The notes under the pieces: generated by a model
Seen by the model: only the letters and a program-made list of their open reading frames with translations
The model's database searches: none
What the model was told of the DNA's origin: nothing
Translations under genes and position numbers: made by a program
In this document: in pieces, positions 26,099 through 36,671 of the stretch
Numbering within the stretch: position 1 is the first letter of the stretch
How the letters are laid out: each line of letters opens with the position of its first letter
Source of the DNA: Staphylococcus nepalensis
GTDB lineage: Bacteria > Bacillota > Bacilli > Staphylococcales > Staphylococcaceae
Reading direction: 5' to 3'
Length of the DNA: 64,000 nucleotides
NCBI RefSeq assembly: GCF_014635045.1
Contig: NZ_BMCF01000005.1
Span: 1-64,000, forward strand

Positions 26099-27391
26099 AT
26101 GAGAAAGTTAATTATGGTAATTGTAACTGCGCTCTTCGTCGGTTCAATTATAACACCTTTTGCCGAAGCAGAAACAATAACACCCACGCAAGCGGCAAAC
26201 CAATATGGTTATAATGTTACCGATGATTATCAGCCTGAAAGTGCAGTAAACATTGCTCAAACTGGTCAAATTCTTTATCAATATAATATTGATCAAAAAT
26301 GGTACCCTGCTTCAATGACCAAACTAATGACAATGTATTTAACACTCGAAGCAGTAAAAAAAGGTGATTTAGCTTTAGATGACAAGGTGAAAATCACTGA
26401 TAAACATTATCGAATGTCTACCTTGCCTGAATTAAGTAACACTAAGCTCTATCCTGGAGAAACTTATACTATAAAAGAGTTGCTTCAGATTACAGTTTCA
26501 AATTCAAGTAACGCTGCAGCGCTTATACTTGGACAAGAAGTTTCTGACAACCTTTCAGATTTTACTGATTTAATGAATAAAAAAGCAAAATCTATCGGTA
26601 TGAAAGATACACATTTTGTAAATCCAACAGGCGCTGAAAATAACCAATTAAAAGATTTTGCACCAAAAAAATACAAAAATGAAGATAATAATACTTCAAC
26701 TGCTAGAGACTTTGCTATTTTAGCACAACGTACAGTTCAAGACACACCGAATATCCTACACTTTACTAAACAACTAGCACCAACACAACACGGTGTTACA
26801 TACTATACATTTAACCATTCATTAGAAGGTGCAGATATGAGTTTAGAGGGTACGGATGGTTTAAAAACTGGGTCAAGCGATATTGCGGATTATAATCATA
26901 CCATCACTACCAAAAGAGATAAGTTGAGAATTAACCAGACGATTATGGGTGCAGGTGATTACAACAATTTAGGTGGTGAAAAACAACGCAATATGATTGG
27001 TAATGCCTTAATGAATATGTCTTTCGATCAATATAAATACCAAAAAATTATTTCAAAAGGTACACATAAAATTAATGGCAAAACATATTATGTAGAGAAA
27101 GATTTATATGATGTACTTCCAAGTGATTTCGATAAAGATGATTATAAATATGTTATAAACGACGGCAAACTGCATATTGAATATGACCGTAAATTTATTT
27201 CTGATAAATACGGACCACCAACAGTTAAGGTAAGTAAGCCAATTATGCATCAAACTACTACAATCGTTAAAACAACTTGGGATGAACATCCTGTCTTAAC
27301 TTTACTGGGTACTGTTTTAATTATTGCTGCTATTGCTATTATTATTTATCTTATTATCGAAGCTTTCAAAAAAAGAAAAAACCGTAAATAA
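26099..27391 (+). CDS. pbp4: PBP4, D,D-carboxypeptidase/transpeptidase
   Basis: A 430-residue low-molecular-weight penicillin-binding protein. A signal peptide (about 1-25) is followed by the catalytic domain, with SxxK as SMTK (Ser72, Lys75), SxN as SSN (136-138) and KTG (256-258). Then come a beta-rich domain (about 300-385) and a C-terminal membrane helix (about 396-418) with a Lys/Arg tail. It raises peptidoglycan cross-linking, and in S. aureus its activity responds to wall teichoic acid, whose genes follow here. GAGGGAATGTAATT precedes the ATG. Confidence 0.95.
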   Translation: MRKLIMVIVTALFVGSIITPFAEAETITPTQAANQYGYNVTDDYQPESAVNIAQTGQILYQYNIDQKWYPASMTKLMTMYLTLEAVKKGDLALDDKVKITDKHYRMSTLPELSNTKLYPGETYTIKELLQITVSNSSNAAALILGQEVSDNLSDFTDLMNKKAKSIGMKDTHFVNPTGAENNQLKDFAPKKYKNEDNNTSTARDFAILAQRTVQDTPNILHFTKQLAPTQHGVTYYTFNHSLEGADMSLEGTDGLKTGSSDIADYNHTITTKRDKLRINQTIMGAGDYNNLGGEKQRNMIGNALMNMSFDQYKYQKIISKGTHKINGKTYYVEKDLYDVLPSDFDKDDYKYVINDGKLHIEYDRKFISDKYGPPTVKVSKPIMHQTTTIVKTTWDEHPVLTLLGTVLIIAAIAIIIYLIIEAFKKRKNRK

Positions 27392-27429
27392 GCTATAAAT
27401 AACTGCTTATTAAAAAATGTTTTTCCAAT

Positions 27430-27466
27430 AAAAAGGATCGTTCACATTTTGTGAACGATCCTTTTT
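27430..27466. terminator. Terminator of pbp4
   Basis: Perfect 17-bp stem (27430-27446 with 27450-27466), 3-base loop, A-run and T-run on both sides. Confidence 0.93.
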
Positions 27467-27608
27467 ACATAGTTACTTAAAATTAATTTAGAGACGAAAT
27501 CTCTTTTTCAAAAAGATTGCTTTCTTCCAATTCTGTAAAAATCGCTAGACACCTAAAATTAAGTTAATCAAAAATTTAACCTAACCATCTGCGACCAATA
27601 TCATAGTC

Positions 27609-27640
27609 AGGGCTGAGACATTGCTTTATGCCCCAGCCCT
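27609..27640 (-). terminator. Terminator of tagBXD
   Basis: GGGCTG/CAGCCC hairpin (27609-27615 with 27634-27640) below the tagD stop, one of the recurring GGCTGGGRCA-type hairpins of this window. Nothing else is seen between 27467 and 27709. Confidence 0.6.
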
Positions 27641-27708
27641 AATACATATATGTGCCTAACGTATGATTTACGGTTAACTAAACAACCTAAAAATAATTGC
27701 TTGTCAGT

Positions 27709-28107
27709 TTATTTTTCAGCGTCGCCATATAGTTCTTTTTTAATTTGAGTCGTAGAAATGCCTTCAGTACGGTTAAGGTAAATGACTTCACATTTATCTT
27801 TCAAGAAATCAAATTCACCTTCCCAATCATGTCCCATTACGAAAGTATCAATTTCATAGCGATCAACATCAATTTCTTTTTGACCCCATCCACTTTCAGG
27901 GATTACTAAATCAACATAACGGATAGATTCTAACATCATTTTTCGTTGTTCATAGTTATAGTAAGATTTTTTGTTTTTAACACGATTAAATTCATCTGTA
28001 GATAAAGCTACTACTAAATAATCGCCCATTTCTCTAGCTCTTCTCAATAATTCAATATGACCATAATGTAATAAATCATACGTTCCATAAGTAATAACAC
28101 GTTTCAT
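27709..28107 (-). CDS. tagD: TagD, glycerol-3-phosphate cytidylyltransferase
   Basis: A 132-residue enzyme that makes CDP-glycerol from CTP and glycerol-3-phosphate for wall teichoic acid. The nucleotidyltransferase HxGH motif is HYGH (residues 15-18), and the second CTP-binding motif is RTEGISTTQIKK (about 113-124). Length is that of the family. AAGGAGTATGAGCGC precedes the ATG. Last gene of the tagB-tagX-tagD unit, 90 bases after tagX. Confidence 0.96.
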   Translation of the reverse strand: MKRVITYGTYDLLHYGHIELLRRAREMGDYLVVALSTDEFNRVKNKKSYYNYEQRKMMLESIRYVDLVIPESGWGQKEIDVDRYEIDTFVMGHDWEGEFDFLKDKCEVIYLNRTEGISTTQIKKELYGDAEK

Positions 28108-28197
28108 GCGCTCATACTCCTTAACAAAATTTAATTAAAATTAACATTTTTTAAAAGTATAGCATAATGATCAAAAGTTTACGAATGATACTAAGTT

Positions 28198-29256
28198 TTA
28201 CTTTTTAAGTATTTGCTTTAATTTTAATTTCCCTCTAAATTTAAAACGTTTCGGAATTGTTTCAAATTTAAAACGATAATAATTAGGTCGACCAATGCCG
28301 ACACTTAGTAATGTCTCTTGCCATTTTTTGTATAACGTTTTATCCCAGTACTTGTTCGCTTGTTCAACAACTTTGATGATTCTAAACATTGCTTCCCCAG
28401 AATAATCTGTATTCTGCATGCTTTTCATATAAGACGTTACAATATCTAAAAGTTGATGTGTTAATTTTTTGTTATGTTCTAAATACGCTTGTAATAAATA
28501 ACTCACAATGAGTTCGTCCATACGGTAACTATAATAAATACGTTCTTCCCTCAACAATAGTGTGTTCATAACTCTATTTCTAACTTTAATAGCGTCGCTC
28601 ATATAACTTACAAATCGACCTGCTCTTTGATCTGTCACTGAACCTTTTTCTTCATGATAACCATATACAATAAAGGGTAATAGTTGAATATCGCGCGCTT
28701 TTTTGTACGCCTTAATCATAAAGGTATGTTCTTCGCAAAAAACAACATCTGCATCAAATTGTAAATCTTTAAATTTGGCACTAAACAATTTCCCACCAGG
28801 TCCAATAGACTGTATCATTTCAGGGCATTGCGCTAAGTTTACTTTATCAAATTTCTGTATCGGTTTGTGCGTGTAAACGCCTTTCCACTCGCCCTTATTT
28901 AATCTACCTATTTGCCCTAGGACGATATCTACATGTTCATCTTGTTGATAGTAATCTGCCATTGCATCTATACTGTTTGGTAAAAATTCGTCATCTGCAT
29001 CTAGAAATATAAAAGCATCACCTGAAACATGAGTTAAAGCGTTATTTCTACTCATCGCTGCACCTTGATTATTTTGGTTTATGATATAAATATTTTCAGA
29101 TGATTTTTGCAACTGTTCCAAAATTTGCTGACTTTCATCAGTAGAACCATCATTGATACAAATAATTTCATAATCTTGTTTAGTATCGATAGAACTGATT
29201 GCTCTTTGTATTGTGTTAGCTGCATTATAAACTGGTATGATAATTGATAATTTCAT
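28198..29256 (-). CDS. tagX: TagX/TarX, GT2-family glycosyltransferase
   Basis: A 352-residue GT-A glycosyltransferase. The N-terminal motif is SIIIPVYN, followed by INDGST near 35 and the metal-binding DADDE (about 91-95), then an acceptor region with the EEH motif near 173. The C-terminal part is basic. It is clustered with teichoic acid genes in staphylococci, but its exact reaction is not settled. It overlaps tagB by 4 bases, so the two are translationally coupled. Confidence 0.85.
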   Translation of the reverse strand: MKLSIIIPVYNAANTIQRAISSIDTKQDYEIICINDGSTDESQQILEQLQKSSENIYIINQNNQGAAMSRNNALTHVSGDAFIFLDADDEFLPNSIDAMADYYQQDEHVDIVLGQIGRLNKGEWKGVYTHKPIQKFDKVNLAQCPEMIQSIGPGGKLFSAKFKDLQFDADVVFCEEHTFMIKAYKKARDIQLLPFIVYGYHEEKGSVTDQRAGRFVSYMSDAIKVRNRVMNTLLLREERIYYSYRMDELIVSYLLQAYLEHNKKLTHQLLDIVTSYMKSMQNTDYSGEAMFRIIKVVEQANKYWDKTLYKKWQETLLSVGIGRPNYYRFKFETIPKRFKFRGKLKLKQILKK

Positions 29257-30353
29257 TCTTTCACCATTTTCTCTATATGATTTATAACTTGGGTTAAACT
29301 ATCTTGCACATTATACTCATGCCAAGGTTCAAATAATGGTTTTAAACCATCTCGTTGTTCTTTTAATTTACATATTAATTCCTTTTCACTATACGCTTTA
29401 TAATATTCTGGAATATTATAATAAAAAGCGTTTAGCCCTCGTTCTTTTTCATAGTCAGCTTCATCATACACATAGAAGAAAGTTGGTTTATTTAGCAAAC
29501 TTGCTTCTATTGCTAATGAACTATAATCTGTAATAACGATATCTGCCATAATCATCAATGTCTGTAAGTTAATCTTAGATTGTTTGTCTTGAGATAGGGA
29601 CGGATGCAATTTACTAAACAATGTATATGACGGTAATGCCGCTTCAAATTGTGCTTTATCAATACTACGATTGGATTGATTATGTTCACGGTACGTAGGT
29701 ACATAAAGCGCTACTTTATCTTTGATGCCGTATTGCAATTTTAATTCTTGTTGTCTTTGGGTTATATCTAACCTTGTGTACGGCACTAAACGTGGTAAAC
29801 CTGTTCTTAAAAATTGATGGTCTTGTGCACCAAATGAGTCCTTAAAGCATTTAACCATTGGCTCGCCACCGACTAAATATTTGTCAGTAGCTTGATAAAC
29901 ACTTTGATATTGCTTAACCATTTTCTTATTATTTAAATCAACTTGATGGTCTGTAAGTCCAAATTTTTTCAACGCTCCTACAGCATGCCATGTCTGAATA
30001 ATTGTCTGTTGCGGTTTCTTTTTGAGCCCTCCAAGCATTAAATAATATGTATCAATGACTATGATTTTTGCTGTACTTATTATCTTAATGTGTTGAAACA
30101 CTTGTTTATTACCTGCAGGAATAAATAGTACATTTTCAAAGTTTTTAACATATTTTCTATTTATTTCCTTGGAAATAACTGTAACATGGTATGACTTACG
30201 ATTTAATGTTTCAATAATCGGAAGTACATCCTCAACAAATGTCATCATGATTACAATGTGGTTGTTTTTTATTTTTTTCTTTTTATAAATTAAATTCAAA
30301 AAGCTAATAATTGTCATATAGAGCTTTTTTATTAACTGTCTCAAAAAATCCAC
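29253..30353 (-). CDS. tagB: TagB, CDP-glycerol glycerophosphotransferase (WTA primase)
   Basis: A 366-residue peripheral membrane enzyme that adds the first glycerol-phosphate to the ManNAc-GlcNAc-undecaprenyl linkage unit. Conserved family segments are QTWHAVGALKKFG (His near 121), YVPTYREHN near 215, SKLHPSL near 247 and TDYSSLAIEASLLNKP near 274, with the base and phosphate-binding His/Ser residues. An N-terminal basic amphipathic stretch probably binds the membrane. Separated from tagG by a terminator, so it needs its own promoter in the 57 bases before its start. Confidence 0.93.
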   Translation of the reverse strand: MDFLRQLIKKLYMTIISFLNLIYKKKKIKNNHIVIMMTFVEDVLPIIETLNRKSYHVTVISKEINRKYVKNFENVLFIPAGNKQVFQHIKIISTAKIIVIDTYYLMLGGLKKKPQQTIIQTWHAVGALKKFGLTDHQVDLNNKKMVKQYQSVYQATDKYLVGGEPMVKCFKDSFGAQDHQFLRTGLPRLVPYTRLDITQRQQELKLQYGIKDKVALYVPTYREHNQSNRSIDKAQFEAALPSYTLFSKLHPSLSQDKQSKINLQTLMIMADIVITDYSSLAIEASLLNKPTFFYVYDEADYEKERGLNAFYYNIPEYYKAYSEKELICKLKEQRDGLKPLFEPWHEYNVQDSLTQVINHIEKMVKE

Positions 30354-30410
30354 CGCCGATTTATAGTTTGTTTTCTTCTATTATAGCCATCTTATATTTA
30401 AAATTATAGA

Positions 30411-30448
30411 AAAATCCTTTAACGACGTTTAAGCCATTAAAGGATTTT
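30411..30448 (-). terminator. Terminator of tagG
   Basis: Perfect 12-bp stem (30411-30422 with 30437-30448), then TTTTTCTAT on the minus strand, between tagG and tagB. Confidence 0.85.
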
Positions 30449-30483
30449 ATTTTATATATTAAGAATCAATTATCAAATTGGTA

Positions 30484-31284
30484 TTACATAAAGTCTGCAA
30501 AATGGTCTCTATAACGCATATGCATGATTGATCCTATGATAAATAAGAACACAATAATGAAAAAGTTGTAGAATGTTAATTCCCAGTGTGTAATAAAGTA
30601 CCATTCATTATGTAGAACTGCGGCACGATATGCTTCCGCAAGATAATAAATCGGGTTAAGTTGCATAACGTCTTTAACGATACCTTCTGGAGGTACAATT
30701 AAAATAGATGAAGCAAAGAACACCATTCTCATCAATGCTTGAATTGCCGGTTGTGTATCTTTGACGAGCACTCCTAATGTTGACGTAAATAACGCTACTG
30801 TTGTAGTAAATATGAGTGCAAATGGCACATATAAGAATAATTGAATTGTGTAAATAGACGGGTAAAAACCACCTAGCATACACAACAAAACAACAACTAC
30901 TAATAATGCAATATGTCCATAGAACCTACTCATAACAATATAAGAAGGTATAATAGATAACGGGAAATTCATCTTGGCCACATGGTTATATTTACTCGCT
31001 ATTGATTTTGTGCCTTCTAATATACCTTGGTTCACAAAGAACCACATACTAATACCTACAAGTAACCAATAAATAAATGGTATACCATCAATTGGCCCAT
31101 TATTTCTGATTCCTAGACCAAACACAAACCAATAAACCATGATTTGCATTGCTGGATTAATTAATTCCCAAGCCATGCCTAGGTAATTATTTGTATTTGT
31201 AATTTTGACTTGGAACTGTGCTAATCTTTGAATTAGATAGAAATTTTTGAAATGCTCTTTTAAAACTACCCACACTGCACTCAT
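30484..31284 (-). CDS. tagG: TagG, wall teichoic acid exporter permease
   Basis: A 266-residue ABC-2-type permease with six helices. The N-terminal amphipathic segment is followed by NNYLGMAWELINPAMQIMVYW (about 33-53), the gating region typical of polysaccharide exporters, and it ends with the conserved MRYRDHFADFM. With TagH it flips the undecaprenyl-linked polymer. It is the only gene of its transcript before the terminator and is divergent from tagH. Confidence 0.95.
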   Translation of the reverse strand: MSAVWVVLKEHFKNFYLIQRLAQFQVKITNTNNYLGMAWELINPAMQIMVYWFVFGLGIRNNGPIDGIPFIYWLLVGISMWFFVNQGILEGTKSIASKYNHVAKMNFPLSIIPSYIVMSRFYGHIALLVVVVLLCMLGGFYPSIYTIQLFLYVPFALIFTTTVALFTSTLGVLVKDTQPAIQALMRMVFFASSILIVPPEGIVKDVMQLNPIYYLAEAYRAAVLHNEWYFITHWELTFYNFFIIVFLFIIGSIMHMRYRDHFADFM

Positions 31285-32440
<1,156 letters not shown>

Positions 32441-32581
32441 AATCCATTAACTCTGAAATAGAATTAAATGAATTTATTTTCGCTACAATGAATCACACTT
32501 CAGTATATGATTATAGATTGGTTTAAAATCATTTTTATTATAGCAGTCTTACTAGAAAACTTAATGTTCGTACTTAAATTA

Positions 32582-32609
32582 AAAGCCTAGGCATAAACCA
32601 TGCTTGGGC
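32582..32609 (+). terminator. Possible terminator of tagH
   Basis: AGCCTAGGCAT/ATGCTTGGGCT hairpin with a 5-base loop, no strong T-tract, 140 bases past the tagH stop. The remaining 32441-32822 holds nothing else I can see. Confidence 0.45.
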
Positions 32610-32822
32610 TACAAATATGATATAGACCGTAGATCATCGGTTAAAATGCTTTTTATATTAAGCTTTAGAAAAAGTATCTCTTTACATCTACTTATTACTA
32701 AATAAATATTTATATTTTCAACAATAAACCTATATAGAAATTTATAGTTCTAATTAAATGCCACATGTCACTATGTCGTAGATGACTGAAAATCCATAAA
32801 GAAACTACTGCCAATCATAAAT

Positions 32823-32859
32823 AATGAGGCTGGTATATTTAGTTTATACCAGCCTCATT
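32823..32859 (-). terminator. Terminator of tagA
   Basis: Perfect 15-bp stem (32823-32837 with 32845-32859), 7-base loop, just at the tagA stop. Confidence 0.88.
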
Positions 32860-33604
32860 ACTTAGTTATTTTTTGTTTAATTACTTTAAACACAAATCTA
32901 GGTATTGCTTTCATTCTTCCAAGACGTTTCCAATCTATAATAAAGCGATATACCCATTCTATATTTAATTTTTGAAATACATTCGGAGCTCTTTTTTTCG
33001 TACCACTGAACACTTCAATAGAACCACCTACACCCATAAGTAAGGTTTGATTAAATTGATTTTCATGACGAACAATCCATTGCTCTTGCTTGGGATAACC
33101 CATCCCGGCAAATACATAATCAGGTTTAAACGAAGTGACTTGTTTTAACACCATTTCATCTTCTATATCAAAGTAACCATGATGTGAACCAAAATAAATA
33201 TTAGGATATTTTTCGCTTAGTTTTTGTACTGCCTGCGTTACGATTTCATCTTTGGCCCCTAATAAAAATACGTTTTGATAATTAGCATTTGCGATTTTCA
33301 AACATTCTTCCATTACTTCTATGCCTGGCACGCGTTCCTTTAAAGGTGTTTTAAGTAATTTTGAAGCCATAACAATACCTGTACCATCTGGCACCACATA
33401 GTTGGCGCCATTGATTAAATTACGGTAGATTTCATTGTTAGTAGTATAATCTACAATTTCAGGATTAGCTGTAACAATGAATAAATTGTTTTGAGTTTCT
33501 GATTCAAAAAATTGTTTGATATGATTTCGCATTTCTATTAGTGTCACATTATCAAATAAAACAGATAGTACATTTACTTTTTCTAATTTGTCAATTTTCG
33601 TCAT
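32858..33604 (-). CDS. tagA: TagA, N-acetylmannosaminyltransferase
   Basis: A 248-residue GT26 (WecG/TagA/CpsF) enzyme that adds ManNAc to GlcNAc-PP-undecaprenol, the first committed step of wall teichoic acid. Family motifs are TANPEIVDY near 48, PDGTGIV (about 74-80), PGIEVMEECL near 98, GMGYPKQEQWI near 167 and the C-terminal GSIEVFSGTKKRAP. The ATG at 33604 has GGAGAT upstream; an upstream in-frame Met adds ten basic residues without homologous character. Monocistronic. Confidence 0.94.
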   Translation of the reverse strand: MTKIDKLEKVNVLSVLFDNVTLIEMRNHIKQFFESETQNNLFIVTANPEIVDYTTNNEIYRNLINGANYVVPDGTGIVMASKLLKTPLKERVPGIEVMEECLKIANANYQNVFLLGAKDEIVTQAVQKLSEKYPNIYFGSHHGYFDIEDEMVLKQVTSFKPDYVFAGMGYPKQEQWIVRHENQFNQTLLMGVGGSIEVFSGTKKRAPNVFQKLNIEWVYRFIIDWKRLGRMKAIPRFVFKVIKQKITK

Positions 33605-33838
33605 GATTAGTAATCTCCTAACTCCATCTCTCAATATACATTCATTTTTATTGTAATTTTAACATACACTTTCACTCACATATATTACAATATTAATAAA
33701 ACGATAGCTAAACTATCTCAATATACATCAAAAGTCTAAATGCTTTATGAATGATATTACTCTATACTATTAAGTAAGCAATCGCATTTGATGATTTTCT
33801 AAAACATAAACAATTGAAATATTAAAACGAGGTTTTCT

Positions 33839-34588
33839 ATGACTAAAGTTAACGCATTTTTTAGCTCATCCATACAATTACATCTTTATTGGATTATTTT
33901 TATCGCCATCCTTTATATCGTGATACATACTTATCGAAATAAATCTATCAACCCAATTTTAGATATATATTTTAACTATATTCCAGTATTAACCCACGAG
34001 TTTGGCCATATACTATTCAATAAATTAAGCGGTGGCAAACCTAGAGACCTAGTCATTGTAGCGACACCATCAGAACGACTTGCTACATCGCAACAAGGCT
34101 TTGCAATTACACAATCAAAAACAAGTTTAGGTCAATCCATCACTACTTTCGGTGGTTACGTTATGCCTGCACTTATGCTATTTTTAGGTTTTTTATCTAT
34201 TAAATATCAATATCCAAGTCTATTTATCACTGCGTACCTATTAATGTTTACCTATTTCTTATATTTAACTTCCAGAAAATTACTTCCTATCATCATTGTG
34301 ATACTATTAGTTGCACTTTTATATTGCTTATTTCAAAGTGACAATCAACGAATGATACTTTACATTGTCACTGTTACCCAACACTTTATATTAGGTGTTT
34401 TACTCGGCGAAGTTCTTCAATCATCTTGGACTATATTTAAATTAACATTTTCGGAAAACAGGGTGAGTTGGGATGGTAGCACTTTAAAAGAATTAACACA
34501 TATACCAACTTTTGTTTATAGTGTCATTTGGATAGCGATTAACTTATTTACAGTTTATCAACTATTCAAAACATACTTCCTTCCATAA
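33839..34588 (+). CDS. M50B-like membrane metalloprotease
   Basis: A 249-residue integral membrane protein with the zinc-binding HEFGH motif (about 56-60) in a helix after the first membrane segment, and about six more helices. This fits the M50B-like peptidase family; in Firmicutes such proteins are uncharacterised. The site-2-protease second motif (NxxPxxxxDG) is not obvious. Divergent from tagA; a strong terminator follows at 34775. Confidence 0.8.
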   Translation: MTKVNAFFSSSIQLHLYWIIFIAILYIVIHTYRNKSINPILDIYFNYIPVLTHEFGHILFNKLSGGKPRDLVIVATPSERLATSQQGFAITQSKTSLGQSITTFGGYVMPALMLFLGFLSIKYQYPSLFITAYLLMFTYFLYLTSRKLLPIIIVILLVALLYCLFQSDNQRMILYIVTVTQHFILGVLLGEVLQSSWTIFKLTFSENRVSWDGSTLKELTHIPTFVYSVIWIAINLFTVYQLFKTYFLP

Positions 34589-34774
34589 AATTATTTTTGA
34601 ATGTAAAGGAATAAGTGACAGAACAAGCATTACATTTCAAAAAATGATTATAACGTGAAATCACTGGTAACTAGATTTTAAATACTTATTGTAGGATCTA
34701 GTTATTTTTCCGTTTTGTTAATTGTTGATTTATCTTAAAAATGATTTTTAACCATAAGTATTCATACTCAAAAT
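34589..34774. other. Non-coding tail before the terminator
   Basis: AT-rich 3' region of the M50-like gene; nothing recognisable. Confidence 0.4.
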
Positions 34775-34811
34775 AAAAGGCGCCTTCATTTTTGAAATGG
34801 AGGTGCCTTTT
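34775..34811. terminator. Terminator of the M50-like gene
   Basis: Stem of 17 bp with three mismatches or wobbles (34775-34791 with 34795-34811), ending in a T-run. The 340 bases from here to the mntR stop are AT-rich and show no gene. Confidence 0.85.
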
Positions 34812-35153
34812 AGTATTTAAAACCTTGCAATTTTGAATGTTCATACTTACTTATAGCTGCTGTGCCATTTTATGGTCTCTTGTCCTTACACCCCAATAGC
34901 ATCAGTGCATTAAAATATCGTACCTTTATAAAAAAGTGGGCAAAAACAGACGACTTTGACACGATGAAATTACTTCTATACGTTTGTTTCTATCATCAAG
35001 TTAAATCAGCTTTAACAGCTATTAATATATAAACCTTATTTAACTAAATTGTAACTCCTACTTATGCTTAAACAAGGATCATTCTCTTTCTAAACACAAT
35101 TATATACAATATTCATAAGAAAATGTAAATCAATTCTCTATAATTGAACTCTA

Positions 35154-35798
35154 CTATTTTTCAGCATAAATATGCATTGCATTATCATAACTAAGCACTG
35201 TTATTTTATCTTCTTTCTGGACCATAATGACTTTATTTGTATCATCTTTATTCACTATCTTTATTTGTTCATCAATTAATATATCTTTACTTGTTAAATA
35301 AACTAACAATTCTGTTCTGTCTCGAACCCGCTTAATTGTCACTTCATCTCCAGCTTCAAATGACAATAAATTGGTTGTATATATCTCTTTATATTGGTTG
35401 TCTCTTGGTATAATACCACCATGAGGGCAAGTAATTGGATAATCTAATAATTTATCTAAGCGTTCTACGAATAAATGAGAAACTTTATGCTCTAGTACCT
35501 CTGCTTCTTGATGTACCTCTTCCCAATTATATTCTAATATTTTTATTAAAAATAACTCTAATAAACGATGTCTTTTAATAATGTCTAAAGTGTATGTCAA
35601 TCCTTCTTCTGAAAGTTGCACACCTTTATACGGTTTCGTTTTTACAAATCCAGATTTTTCTAAACGATTTACCATTTCACTTACAGATGGCGGTTTAATA
35701 TTTAAATACTGGGACAATGTCTTATTTGAAACGAAAGAATGATCGCCATTATGCGTTAAAATTGCTTTCAAATAATCTTCTTTTTCTTCAGTTAGCAT
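35154..35798 (-). CDS. mntR: MntR (SirR), manganese-responsive DtxR-family repressor
   Basis: A 214-residue repressor. The N-terminal winged helix (about 1-60) has NIKPPSVSEMVNRLEKSGFV as recognition helix. The metal-binding and dimerisation domain carries the Glu/His/Cys ligands of the DtxR family (EVLEHKVSHLF near 95, CPHGG near 120). A C-terminal SH3/FeoA-like domain follows (about 140-214). The ATG at 35798 follows GAGAGGTGAG. Divergent from mntABC, whose promoter carries a matching operator. Confidence 0.94.
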   Translation of the reverse strand: MLTEEKEDYLKAILTHNGDHSFVSNKTLSQYLNIKPPSVSEMVNRLEKSGFVKTKPYKGVQLSEEGLTYTLDIIKRHRLLELFLIKILEYNWEEVHQEAEVLEHKVSHLFVERLDKLLDYPITCPHGGIIPRDNQYKEIYTTNLLSFEAGDEVTIKRVRDRTELLVYLTSKDILIDEQIKIVNKDDTNKVIMVQKEDKITVLSYDNAMHIYAEK

Positions 35799-35843
35799 GG
35801 TCTCACCTCTCAAGTCATTCACTTTATTGTACCACGAATCTAC

Positions 35844-35895
35844 TTGACACGCTAAAAGTTCATGTTATATTATGAATTAAATTAGGTTAGCCTAA
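35844..35895 (+). promoter_or_regulatory. mntA promoter with MntR operator
   Basis: -35 TTGACA (35844-35849), -10 TATATT (about 35866-35871), then the palindrome TTAGGTTAGCCTAA (35882-35895), the DtxR/SirR/MntR box, covering the start of transcription. Manganese-bound MntR should block initiation. Confidence 0.88.
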
Positions 35896-35918
35896 AATTT
35901 AAATTAAGGAGGTCTAAA

Positions 35919-36650
35919 ATGTTAAAAATTAATAACTTAAATCTCACTTTAGGGAACAAACATGTTTTAGATGATATCAATCTTGAAATTCCTGTCAAAG
36001 GTGAAATTATTGGAATTATGGGACCCAATGGTGCAGGAAAATCCTCACTACTTAAATCTCTCATCGGAGAATTTAAATCAACTGGAAGTGCTAATTTACA
36101 TAATATTGCTATGCAGCAAACGCTAAAAACAATAACATATATACCCCAAAAAGCACATATTGATTTAGATTTTCCAATTAAAGTTGAGGACGTTGTACTT
36201 TCAGGGGCTTATAAAGATATTGGATGGTTTAAATTTATTACTCCTAAGACGAGGTCTAGACTTAATCAGCTCTTACAAACATTAGAATTAGAAGATTTAA
36301 GAAACAGACAAATATCTGCTTTAAGCGGAGGTCAGTTACAAAGGGTTTTAGTAGCTAGAGCGCTCATGACAGAAAGTACGCTTTACCTTTTAGATGAACC
36401 ATTTGTTGGCATTGATTTCCATAGCGAACAAATCATTATGTCTCAATTACGCGCACTTAAAAAAGCGGGCAAGTTACTATTGATTGTTCATCATGATTTA
36501 TCAAAAGCAGAAGAATATTTTGACCGTGTCATTCTTTTAAATAAAACGATTCGTTTCTTTGGAGAAAGTCACGTTGCTATGCAACCAGAATATCTAAACA
36601 GAACATTCTTAAATCCTACAAACCAACAACAAAGTTCAGAATCGGCTTAA
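35919..36650 (+). CDS. mntA: MntA, manganese ABC transporter ATPase
   Basis: A 243-residue ATPase of the metal-type (cluster 9) family. Walker A is GPNGAGKSS (about 34-42), the signature LSGGQLQRVL near 137, Walker B LYLLDEPFVGID near 158 and the H-loop VHHD near 190. TAAGGAGGTC precedes the ATG. First gene of mntABC. Confidence 0.95.
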   Translation: MLKINNLNLTLGNKHVLDDINLEIPVKGEIIGIMGPNGAGKSSLLKSLIGEFKSTGSANLHNIAMQQTLKTITYIPQKAHIDLDFPIKVEDVVLSGAYKDIGWFKFITPKTRSRLNQLLQTLELEDLRNRQISALSGGQLQRVLVARALMTESTLYLLDEPFVGIDFHSEQIIMSQLRALKKAGKLLLIVHHDLSKAEEYFDRVILLNKTIRFFGESHVAMQPEYLNRTFLNPTNQQQSSESA

Positions 36651-36671
36651 ATAGAAAGGAAGTAGCATTAT